Part shown: positions 1-5,145 of the stretch, piece by piece
Numbering within the stretch: position 1 is the stretch's first letter
Layout of the letters: each line of letters opens with the position of its first letter
Assembly: GCA_016206675.1 (NCBI GenBank)
Contig: JACQRD010000088.1
Span: forward strand, 1 to 5,145
Source of the DNA: Candidatus Omnitrophota bacterium
GTDB taxonomy: Bacteria > Omnitrophota > Gorgyraeia > Aquiviventales > Aquiviventaceae
DNA: 5,145 nt
Reading direction: 5' to 3'
The notes under the pieces: generated by a model
Databases searched by the model: none
Told to the model about the DNA's origin: nothing
Seen by the model: only the letters and a program-made list of their open reading frames with translations
Made by a program: the position numbers and the translations under genes

Positions 1-2208
1 AACATCATGTCACTCTCCGGCATCGCGATTTCGATCGGCGTGCTGGTCGACGGCGCCATCGTCGAAGTGGAAAACGCCTATAAACGCCTGGAGCAGTGGA
101 TCGAAGGCGGCCGCCAGGGGGATTACCATGCCATCCGGCTGATGGCGCTCAAAGAGGTGGGGCCATCCGTCTTCTTCTCCCTCTTGGTGATCGCGGTGGC
201 GTTCATGCCGATCTTCACGCTGGTCGACCAGGAGGGGCGGTTGTTTAAGCCGCTCGCATGGGCGAAGAATCTGGCCATGGCGATTGCGGCGATCCTCGCC
301 GTGACGCTGGATCCGGCGCTGCGGATGCTCTTTGCCAGGATGGAGCCGATCCGTGTGCGATTGAAAGCCCAAACAGGCTCTGGGTTCTGGGCTGGGGGTT
401 CTGGGCAATTACCCCGAACCCGTACGGGAGATTTTCTCGTCAGCAGGATTGAGCATTGGCTCTCAAGAGTCGCGACGACGCTGGCGGTGGGGACGTACTA
501 CCGGGAGGAGCAGCATCCGGTCAGCAAGGTGCTCTTCCGGGTCTACGAGCCGGCCTGCCGGTTCGTGCTGCGCCATCGGACGGCGACGTTACTGGCCGCC
601 GCCGCGTTGGTGCTGACGACGATCCCGGTCTATCTGCGGCTGGGCTCGGAGTTCATGCCGCCGCTGCGCGAGGGCACGCTGCTCTACATGCCCACCACGC
701 TGCCCGGCATCTCGGTGACGGAAGCCCAGTCGCTGCTGCAGAAGCAGGACCAGATTCTCAAGAGTTTTCCTGAGGTGGAGCGCGTTTTCGGCAAAGCCGG
801 CCGCATCGAAAGCTCCACCGACCCGGCACCCTTTTCCATGATGGAAACGGTGGTAGTGCTCAAGCCGGAGGACGAGTGGCGCGCGGTGCGCCGGTGGTAC
901 TCGTGGCTGCCGGATGTCTTAGAAGCGCCGCTGCGCCCGTTCTGGCCGGACCGGATTTCGTACGAGGCCTTGATTGCGGAAATGGACCAGGCGCTGCAGT
1001 TCGCCGGCACGACCAACGCCTGGACGATGCCAATCAAAAACCGCATCGACATGCTGACCACCGGCGTGCGCACGCCCATCGGGATCAAGATCTTTGGAGA
1101 CGACCTGAAAACCATCGAGGGCATCGGCATCCACCTGGAGATGATCTTGAAAGACGTGCCGGGCACGCGCAGCATCTACGCCGAGCGCGTCACCGGCGGC
1201 TACTTCCTCGATTTCGAGCTGCGGCGCGAGGCGTTGGCCCGCTACGGGCTCTCCGTGGCGGATGCGCAGATGGTCATCATGTCGGCCATCGGCGGCGAGA
1301 ACATCACGACGACCGTCGAGGGGCGCGAGCGCTACCCGGTCAACGTCCGCTACGCGCGGGAGCTGCGCGACGATGTCGAGGAGCTGCGCCGGGTGCTCGT
1401 CCCCACGCCCGCCGGCCAGCACATCCCCCTGGCGCAGCTCGCCGACATCCGGCTGGTCTCCGGGCCGGCGATGATCCGCAATGAAAACGGCCTGCTGGCC
1501 GGCTACGTCTACGTGGACATGGCCGGGCGGGACATCGGCGGCTACGTGACGCAGGCCAAGAAGATCGTGGCGAAGGAACTGCAGTTGCCGCCAGGGTATG
1601 CCCTGACCTGGAGCGGCCAGTATGAGAACATGCTGCGCGTCAAGGAGCGGCTGAAGGTGGTGCTGCCGCTGACGCTGTTTTTGATTTGCATTCTGCTGTA
1701 CATGAACACCAGGTCGATGGTCAAAACCGGCATCGTGCTGCTGGCGGTGCCCTTTTCGCTCATCGGGGCGGTGTGGCTGCTGTGGCTGCTCGGCTACCAT
1801 GTCTCCATCGCCGTGTGGGTCGGCATGATCGCGCTGATGGGGTTGGATGCCGAGACGGGAATCTTCATGCTGCTGTTTCTCGATCTGGCATATCATGAAG
1901 GGGTGCAGCGCGGTCGGATGCGCACCGCCGTGGATTTGGAGGAGGCGATCGTCCACGGGGCGGTGAAGCGGGTGCGGCCGAAGATGATGACGGTGATGGC
2001 GGCCTTCATGGGGCTGCTGCCGATCATGTGGTCAACGGGTGCCGGTGCCGACATGATGAAGCGCGTCGCCGCCCCGATGGTCGGCGGCCTCGCGACCTCC
2101 TTTGCAATGGAGCTGCTGATCTACCCCGTGATTTATTTCATCTGGAAATGGCAGTACGAGATGCGCCAAGGGCAGGCCGCGTGGGTGCGCGCGCAGGCGG
2201 GAGGCTGA
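1..2208 (+). CDS. cusA: CusA-type heavy-metal RND efflux pump, C-terminal 735 residues (5' end outside window)
   Basis: Inner-membrane proton-driven pump of a tripartite metal exporter (HME-RND). The reading frame is open from base 1, so the ATG at 7 is internal; compared with E. coli CusA about 390 N-terminal residues are missing. Visible in order (codon 1 = base 1): TM4 with GVLVDGAIVEVENA (Asp at codon 17, matching proton-relay D405), TM5, TM6, a long cytoplasmic loop, TM7, the second periplasmic porter/docking half, then TM8-TM12. The Glu of DAETG (codon 618) and Lys of RVRPK (codon 661) match E939 and K984. Met at codons 230 (LLYMPTTLPG), 280 (SMMETV) and 351 (RIDMLTTG) match the Cu(I)/Ag(I) triad M573, M623 and M672, so copper/silver is the inferred substrate. 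About 22 extra residues lie between the last two Met (WY...FWPDRIS), and the TM6-TM7 loop is about 45 longer than in E. coli. Family certain; metal specificity inferred. Confidence 0.96.
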   Translation, partial: NIMSLSGIAISIGVLVDGAIVEVENAYKRLEQWIEGGRQGDYHAIRLMALKEVGPSVFFSLLVIAVAFMPIFTLVDQEGRLFKPLAWAKNLAMAIAAILAVTLDPALRMLFARMEPIRVRLKAQTGSGFWAGGSGQLPRTRTGDFLVSRIEHWLSRVATTLAVGTYYREEQHPVSKVLFRVYEPACRFVLRHRTATLLAAAALVLTTIPVYLRLGSEFMPPLREGTLLYMPTTLPGISVTEAQSLLQKQDQILKSFPEVERVFGKAGRIESSTDPAPFSMMETVVVLKPEDEWRAVRRWYSWLPDVLEAPLRPFWPDRISYEALIAEMDQALQFAGTTNAWTMPIKNRIDMLTTGVRTPIGIKIFGDDLKTIEGIGIHLEMILKDVPGTRSIYAERVTGGYFLDFELRREALARYGLSVADAQMVIMSAIGGENITTTVEGRERYPVNVRYARELRDDVEELRRVLVPTPAGQHIPLAQLADIRLVSGPAMIRNENGLLAGYVYVDMAGRDIGGYVTQAKKIVAKELQLPPGYALTWSGQYENMLRVKERLKVVLPLTLFLICILLYMNTRSMVKTGIVLLAVPFSLIGAVWLLWLLGYHVSIAVWVGMIALMGLDAETGIFMLLFLDLAYHEGVQRGRMRTAVDLEEAIVHGAVKRVRPKMMTVMAAFMGLLPIMWSTGAGADMMKRVAAPMVGGLATSFAMELLIYPVIYFIWKWQYEMRQGQAAWVRAQAGG
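382..428. repeat. Direct repeat plus hairpin inside the cusA loop
   Basis: The 11-base word GGGTTCTGGGC occurs twice, at 382-392 and 396-406. The second copy forms the left arm of a hairpin: 396-405 pairs with 412-421 with one mismatch (402/415) around the loop CAATTA. The right arm overlaps a perfect 10-base palindrome, CCCGTACGGG, at 419-428. The stretch is translated in frame as a Gly/Ser-rich then Arg/Thr-rich segment (GSGFWAGGSGQLPRTRT) in the cytoplasmic loop between TM6 and TM7, where the protein looks longer than its relatives. It reads like a small inserted element or an expanded repeat. The repeats are seen directly; the insertion origin is inferred. Confidence 0.6.
2199..2204 (+). 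promoter_or_regulatory. Shine-Dalgarno site for the Cys-rich protein gene
   Basis: GGGAGG lies inside the last codons of the pump gene, 7 bases before the ATG at 2212. It fixes that start and points to translation from the pump transcript. Confidence 0.7.
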
Positions 2209-2211
2209 CGG

Positions 2212-2559
2212 ATGGCACCGGCGGTAGAGTCGGAAGGGCTGTGGAAGCGGGTGGGATTGGAGGAGTTGCGCCAGGCCTTGGAGCGCGTGACCGCGCTGGC
2301 CGGCGAATTCGAAGCGGCCCTGAAGGCGCTGCCGCCGTGCGATGCGTGCGCCCGGGCGCTGCTGCTTGAGCGCATCGAGGCTGCCGGCCGCCGGCTGGGG
2401 GGCGCGGCCATCAGCGTCTCAACGCTGGCCGACGTGCTGCGCCAGGCGCAGGCCACGGCCGAGCACGCCCAGCAGGAGTTGGTGCGCTGCGCGCCGGAGT
2501 CGTGTGCATGTCCACCAGGGCAGTGCTCGTGCGATCACGCTGGACGCAGGCATTGTTAA
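2212..2559 (+). CDS. Cys-rich small cytoplasmic protein, possible metal binder (115 aa, unrecognised)
   Basis: I do not recognise the family. The protein has no signal peptide or membrane segment and should be cytosolic. Residues 10-40 and 48-92 look helical, rich in Ala, Leu, Glu and Arg, and may form a helical hairpin or coiled coil. The turn between them has CDAC (Cys 43 and 46). The tail is strikingly Cys-rich: Cys 93, 98, 100, 105, 107 and 115, with His 109 and 114, including CAC and CSC pairs typical of soft-metal sites. The ATG is 3 bases after the pump stop and has a good ribosome site at 2199-2204. The next gene starts 4 bases after its stop. A copper or other thiophilic metal buffer, chaperone or sensor is inferred from composition and position. 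Codon use (G/C at third positions) supports a real gene for most of its length. Confidence 0.75.
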   Translation: MAPAVESEGLWKRVGLEELRQALERVTALAGEFEAALKALPPCDACARALLLERIEAAGRRLGGAAISVSTLADVLRQAQATAEHAQQELVRCAPESCACPPGQCSCDHAGRRHC

Positions 2560-2563
2560 GCGC

Positions 2564-2920
2564 ATGACCGGGCGCTGGCGCCTCATTAGCCTCATCGGTC
2601 TAGGGTGTAGCAGTCTGTGCGCGTTGGGACTTCCGCTGCTGGTCTTGTGGCTGCCCGCCATGGGCTTGGGCTGGCTGTTGAACGATTGGTTGATGCGCGC
2701 CATGTTGATCATGTTCCTGGCGATGTATCTTGGCGGAGTCTGGGTGGCGTTTCGTCACCATCGCCGATTCGCTCCCGCCATGGCGGGGGTGGTGGGGGCC
2801 GCGATGCTGATCGGGACGGCATGGCACTGGCTGCCACACCGCGCCGGCTGGCTCGCCATGGGCGCGCTGCTGGCCGGATGGGTGTGCGACCAGCGCCTGT
2901 TGAGGATGAAGTCAAGATAG
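2564..2920 (+). CDS. MerC-family membrane protein (118 aa)
   Basis: Small inner-membrane protein that resembles the MerC mercury-transport family. Four hydrophobic helices are visible at about residues 8-32, 44-63, 71-90 and 94-108. The first contains CSSLC (Cys 15 and 19) followed by LPLLVLWLPAMGLGWL, which matches the Cys-pair helix and GLGFL-like end of MerC-domain proteins; many relatives have CALHC at this point, so the His before the second Cys is Leu here. A charged HHRR (65-68) sits in the cytoplasmic or periplasmic loop after TM2. The start chosen is the ATG at 2564: the frame is open further upstream, but that part is Arg-rich, lacks a ribosome site and overlaps the previous gene. 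No clear Shine-Dalgarno precedes 2564, so coupling to the gene ending at 2559 is likely. No merA, merT, merP or merR is present here, so copper/silver handling is as likely as mercury. Confidence 0.78.
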   Translation: MTGRWRLISLIGLGCSSLCALGLPLLVLWLPAMGLGWLLNDWLMRAMLIMFLAMYLGGVWVAFRHHRRFAPAMAGVVGAAMLIGTAWHWLPHRAGWLAMGALLAGWVCDQRLLRMKSR

Positions 2921-2921
2921 C

Positions 2922-2926
2922 GGAGG
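2922..2926 (+). promoter_or_regulatory. Shine-Dalgarno site deciding the start of the exported His-rich protein
   Basis: GGAGG sits 5 bases before the ATG at 2932. It supports this start over the much longer upstream-open frame, which overlaps the MerC-like gene. Confidence 0.75.
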
Positions 2927-2931
2927 TCCGA

Positions 2932-3363
2932 ATGAATCGTTTGGCGTGCGGAGTGATCGTCATGACGTTGCTCGTCAGTCCTTGTGGAGCGTGGTCTGAG
3001 GAGGGCCATGAGCACGGCGACCATGACCACGGAACCCACGCGATGCCGACGGCGTCCGGCGCAGGGGTTACGGGCGAGCAGACGCTCACAGGCGAAGTGA
3101 CGGATGTCTTCTGCTACCTGAGCCATCCGCAGGAGGGTCTGGGGCCCACGCACGCCGGCTGTGCCAAGAAATGTATCAACAGCGGGCTACCGGTCGCCAT
3201 CAAAGTCGGGGAGCGACTCTACCTCGCGACGATGGCTGATCACAACCCCGCGAACCAACAACTGGCCAGCCTGGCAGGCCAGCAAGTGACCGTCCGTGGA
3301 AACGTGCTGGAACGGGATGGCCAGTGGCTGATCGCCATTTCGAGTGTCGAGCCAGCCCACTAG
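2932..3363 (+). CDS. Exported His-rich protein with conserved Cys/His domain (143 aa)
   Basis: Predicted periplasmic metal-binding protein of unnamed function. Residues 1-22 form a Sec-type signal peptide (MNRLACGVIVMTLLVSPCGAWS); the Cys at 18 follows Pro and is not a good lipobox. The mature N terminus is a flexible His-rich stretch, GHEHGDHDHGTH (His 26, 28, 31, 33, 36), as seen in Cu, Ni or Zn binding proteins. Residues 52-141 form a compact beta-rich domain: LTGEVTDVFCYLSH (Cys 61, His 65), THAGCAKKC (His 74, Cys 77 and 81), then GLPVAIKVGERLYLAT and AGQQVTVRGNVLERDGQWLIAI. From memory this pattern (GEV..xCYL..H..C...C...G.PV) recurs in uncharacterised exported bacterial proteins and may be an OB-like barrel. 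The start is set by GGAGG at 2922. It lies 11 bases after the MerC-like gene and 10 before the DUF2231 gene. Confidence 0.85.
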   Translation: MNRLACGVIVMTLLVSPCGAWSEEGHEHGDHDHGTHAMPTASGAGVTGEQTLTGEVTDVFCYLSHPQEGLGPTHAGCAKKCINSGLPVAIKVGERLYLATMADHNPANQQLASLAGQQVTVRGNVLERDGQWLIAISSVEPAH

Positions 3364-3373
3364 GCGCCTGCTG

Positions 3374-3847
3374 ATGGAAAGCGTGCATCCACTGGTGGTG
3401 CACTTTCCGATTGCGCTGCTGATGGCCGCGCTGCTGCTTGACGGGCTGGCGCTCGTTCTCAGGCGTCCTCAGTTCCACCGGGTGGCACTGTGGAATCTCT
3501 CGTTGGGAGTACTTGGCGCTGGGGCTGCGGTCTGGACCGGATATGAGGCCGCTGAGATCGCCAAGCATGCGTTTGAGATCCACCAGGTGATGGAACTCCA
3601 CCGGAAACTTGGGATCGCTACGCTCGTCCTCGGGGCCCTCGTCATGGTCTGGCGTCTCTGGAAGCGAGACCGGCTGGGTGGACCAGCCCGCGCGCTGACG
3701 CTTCTTCTCATGCTCACGATGAGCGGCACGCTGGCCTACGGGGCGCATCTGGGCGGTCGGTTGGTCTACGAGTTCGGAGCAGGAGGAAGCTTTGGCAAGT
3801 CGCAGCCCATCCCAATCGAAGCGCACGAGCACCACCACACGCATTAG
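3374..3847 (+). CDS. DUF2231 four-helix membrane protein with His-rich tail (157 aa)
   Basis: Integral membrane protein of the DUF2231 family, function not established. The diagnostic start MESVHPLVVHFPIALL carries His 5 and His 10 at the membrane edge. Four helices are seen at about 7-29, 38-58, 77-95 and 105-126; further His at 65, 70 and 76 (EIHQVMELHRKLG) and 125 (YGAHLGGRLVYEFGAGG) match the conserved family pattern and could bind a metal or heme. The tail ends in HEHHHTH (151-157), echoing the His-rich stretch of the preceding gene. The ATG at 3374 is chosen because family members begin with the HPLVVHFP motif. A GTG at 3344 in the same frame would add ten residues and overlap the previous gene by 20 bases. 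Neither start has a clear ribosome site, so coupled re-initiation is likely. Confidence 0.9.
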   Translation: MESVHPLVVHFPIALLMAALLLDGLALVLRRPQFHRVALWNLSLGVLGAGAAVWTGYEAAEIAKHAFEIHQVMELHRKLGIATLVLGALVMVWRLWKRDRLGGPARALTLLLMLTMSGTLAYGAHLGGRLVYEFGAGGSFGKSQPIPIEAHEHHHTH

Positions 3848-3874
3848 TTCCGCTGTGGAATCGCCATTGCGCTC

Positions 3875-3880
3875 GAGAGG
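3875..3880 (+). promoter_or_regulatory. Shine-Dalgarno site for the Sua5-type gene
   Basis: GAGAGG lies 9 bases before the ATG at 3890, in the 42-base gap after the DUF2231 gene. I see no convincing -35/-10 pair or terminator in this gap, so the gene may be read from the upstream transcript. Confidence 0.55.
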
Positions 3881-3889
3881 ATCAGCGGC

Positions 3890-4933
3890 ATGATCCGTCC
3901 GGCTGATCGGCGGGCGATCGAAGAAGCAGCCCAGCGACTTCGGCGCGGCGGGCTGGTGGCGTTTCCGACGGAGACGGTCTACGGCTTGGGGGTGGTCGCC
4001 ACCACCCCCAAGGCGGTGGCGCGCGTCTTCGCGATCAAGGGCCGGCCGAAGTTTGATCCGCTGATCGTCCACGTCGCCACACCGGAGGCGGCGCGGGCGC
4101 TGTGGCGGGAGTGCCCGGAGGCCGCCCAGCGATTGATGCGCACTTTCTGGCCCGGGCCGCTGACGCTGGTGCTGCCGAAGACCAAGCAGATTCCCGCGCT
4201 GGTGACTTCCGGCCTGCCCACCGTCGCCGTGCGCGTTCCGGATCACCCCGTGGCCATCCAGTTGCTGCAGCTCGTCGGCAGGCCGGTGGCAGCACCCAGC
4301 GCGAATCGCTTCGGCCAGGCGAGCCCGACGACTGCGGCCGCGGTGCAGGAGGAGCTGGGCAATGACGTCTCGCTGATTCTCGATGGCGGCCCCACGCGGG
4401 TGGGCATCGAGTCGACCGTCGTGGCGTTTGAGGAGGGCCGGCCGGTGCTGCTGCGCCCCGGCGGGGTGACCGTCGAGCAGCTGACGGCCGTAGCGGGTCC
4501 GGTCACCATCGGCGAGCGCCGCGCTGCCGCACCCGAAGCCCCCGGCATGCTGGAGCGCCACTATGCTCCGAGCACGCCGCTGTATCTGCTCGACCGTCCT
4601 GTGGCGGGCGAGGCTGGCCAGTGGCGCGCGGCTGGCGGCCGCATTGGCGTGCTGCTGCTGGCACCGCTGACCATGGCCTTTCCGGTGAGCGCGGCCCAGG
4701 TGTTGAGCCAGCGGGGCGATTTGGTTGAGGCGGCGGCGAACTTTTTCCAAGCGCTGCGGCGGCTGGATCAGGCGAAGGTGGACCTCATCGTCGCCGTGCC
4801 GATGCCGGAGCATGGGCTGGGCCGGGCGCTGATGGATCGGCTCACGCGGGCCGCTGCCGGGTGGGCGCGCGTAGAAGGCCACGGGCTGCTGATCGCCGGC
4901 CGCGCAGAAGAGAAAGATCGCGTTTCAGTGTGA
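3890..4933 (+). CDS. tsaC: L-threonylcarbamoyladenylate synthase, Sua5 type (YrdC plus Sua5 domains, 347 aa)
   Basis: Cytoplasmic enzyme that makes threonylcarbamoyl-AMP from threonine, bicarbonate and ATP, the first step of the t6A37 modification of ANN-reading tRNAs. The YrdC domain spans about 10-195 with PTETVYGLG (26-34), KGRPKFDPL (50-58), FWPGPLTLVL (86-95), RVPDHP (115-120), PSANRFGQASPT (136-147), GGPTRVGIESTVV (166-178) and RPGGVT (189-194). The linker APGMLERHYAP (217-227) and a Rossmann-like C-terminal Sua5 domain (about 228-340, ending HGLGRALMDRLTRAAAG then EGHGLLIAG) mark the long two-domain form; the length is normal for it. After YGLG the usual GADA-like residues are replaced by VVATTP, exactly where a perfect DNA inverted repeat lies (3985-4012). 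The ATG is supported by GAGAGG at 3875. The gene follows a metal-linked cluster, but no functional link is apparent. Confidence 0.96.
   Translation: MIRPADRRAIEEAAQRLRRGGLVAFPTETVYGLGVVATTPKAVARVFAIKGRPKFDPLIVHVATPEAARALWRECPEAAQRLMRTFWPGPLTLVLPKTKQIPALVTSGLPTVAVRVPDHPVAIQLLQLVGRPVAAPSANRFGQASPTTAAAVQEELGNDVSLILDGGPTRVGIESTVVAFEEGRPVLLRPGGVTVEQLTAVAGPVTIGERRAAAPEAPGMLERHYAPSTPLYLLDRPVAGEAGQWRAAGGRIGVLLLAPLTMAFPVSAAQVLSQRGDLVEAAANFFQALRRLDQAKVDLIVAVPMPEHGLGRALMDRLTRAAAGWARVEGHGLLIAGRAEEKDRVSV
3985..4012. repeat. Perfect 12-bp inverted repeat with 4-base loop inside tsaC
   Basis: CTTGGGGGTGGT (3985-3996) and ACCACCCCCAAG (4001-4012) are exact reverse complements around the loop CGCC. The RNA would form a very stable hairpin about 95-120 bases after the start codon, across the codons for GLGVVATTPK. 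No T-run follows, so it is not a standard intrinsic terminator. It might pause ribosomes, stabilise or process the mRNA, or be a scar of a small palindromic insertion. Confidence 0.85.
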
Positions 4934-5145
4934 TCTTCTGGGCCGGTTCAAGCCGGAGACTCCAACGGGCGGTAGGGCCAGTGATGGCGCTGCGTTGTGC
5001 CGCCGGCACCCCGGCGTGGCGCAGCGGCTCTGCGTCGTCGCGGCCGTCCGCTCGCTCCGGTGCGGGCTCCGGGCGCCCAGGGGCGTCGAACCGGCCGGCC
5101 AACTCCTCGCCGGTCGGGCTCGTCGGACAGGCCGGCCGTGTCTCA
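4934..5145. other. GC-rich, palindrome-rich segment without a convincing gene
   Basis: After the tsaC stop there are 212 bases of very high GC. Contents: a short stem CCGG/CCGG at 4943-4956 with no T-run; a perfect 6-bp stem CGCCGG/CCGGCG at 5001-5016; a perfect 5-bp stem CGCAG/CTGCG at 5020-5034; palindromes GGGCGCCC (5071-5078) and CCGGCCGG (5091-5098); and GGCCGGCC twice (5093-5100 and 5130-5137). From about 4985 to the end none of the three forward frames has a stop. The forward frame from ATG 4984 and the reverse frame beginning near 5102 give only Arg/Ala/Gly/Ser/Pro-rich low-complexity translations with no clear ribosome site. A structured intergenic repeat, or the edge of a gene lying mostly outside the window, are the two options. 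Confidence 0.5.
5001..5034. repeat. Two adjacent short perfect hairpins
   Basis: A 6-bp stem with a CACC loop (5001-5016) is followed 3 bases later by a 5-bp stem with a CGGCT loop (5020-5034). Tandem stems like these are typical of REP-type intergenic repeats, but in DNA this GC-rich short stems also arise by chance. Confidence 0.4.

Noticed and set aside
919..1956. Long reverse-strand open frame opposite the pump gene
   Set aside because: It is antisense to conserved RND coding sequence; its His/Gln/Arg-rich translation is typical of the mirror of a GC-rich gene and has no family signature.
2342..2563. Upstream extension of the MerC-like frame
   Set aside because: Arg/Pro/Ser-rich residues unlike a membrane protein, overlap with the Cys-rich gene in another frame, and no ribosome site; the ATG at 2564 fits the family start.
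2617..2931. Upstream extension of the exported protein frame
   Set aside because: It overlaps the MerC-like gene and would bury the signal peptide; GGAGG at 2922 marks the ATG at 2932.
3383..3403. Inverted repeat GTGCA-T-CCAC / GTGGTGCAC near the DUF2231 start
   Set aside because: It has a bulged base and only a 2-base loop, and follows from the conserved HPLVVH codons, so coincidence is likely.
3200..4882. 560-codon reverse-strand open frame across the exported protein, DUF2231 and tsaC genes
   Set aside because: It runs opposite three well-supported genes, including conserved Sua5 motifs, and its translation is low-complexity Arg/His/Gln/Pro-rich.
4941..4957. Intrinsic terminator or tRNA T-arm (GGCCGGTTCAAGCCGGA) after tsaC
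   Set aside because: The stem is only 4 bp with no following T-run, and the GGTTCAAGCC word does not pair as a tRNA T-arm; no cloverleaf fits around it.
4984..5145. Forward open frame running off the window end
   Set aside because: Low-complexity Ala/Ser/Gly/Arg translation, no clear ribosome site, and all three forward frames are equally open; not enough to call a gene.

Overview
The window is a high-GC (roughly 60-65% by eye) bacterial segment with six genes, all on the + strand. The tripartite-type metal efflux pump, the exported His-rich protein and the codon usage point to a Gram-negative bacterium. An environmental lineage such as Nitrospirota, NC10 or a deltaproteobacterium is plausible, but the sequence alone does not settle the phylum. 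There is no transposase, integrase, CRISPR array, rRNA or tRNA.

Layout. Positions 1-2208 hold the C-terminal two thirds of a CusA-type heavy-metal RND efflux pump; its start lies upstream of the window. Four small genes follow almost without gaps: a Cys-rich cytoplasmic protein of 115 aa (2212-2559), a MerC-family membrane protein (2564-2920), an exported His-rich protein with a conserved Cys/His domain (2932-3363), and a DUF2231 four-helix membrane protein with a His-rich tail (3374-3847). After a 42-base gap comes a Sua5-type L-threonylcarbamoyladenylate synthase (3890-4933), a tRNA-modification gene with no obvious link to metal. The last 212 bases (4934-5145) are very GC-rich, palindrome-rich and have no convincing gene.

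How the genes may work together. The pump keeps the three methionines that bind Cu(I)/Ag(I) in E. coli CusA and the Asp/Glu/Lys proton-relay residues, so copper or silver export is the best substrate guess. The four small proteins each carry soft-metal ligands in a different compartment: Cys in the cytosol, Cys in the membrane, His and Cys in the periplasm, and His in and beside the membrane. The spacing (3, 4, 11 and 10 bases between genes) suggests one transcript. I infer a metal-handling operon in which the small proteins sense, buffer or deliver metal to the pump; their individual roles are not established.

The most unusual sequence features are: an apparent in-frame, repeat-containing insertion in the cytoplasmic loop of the pump gene (about 370-450); a perfect 12-bp inverted repeat inside the Sua5 gene (3985-4012) at a point where the protein departs from the usual family motif; the Cys-rich 115-aa protein; and the palindrome-rich end of the window.
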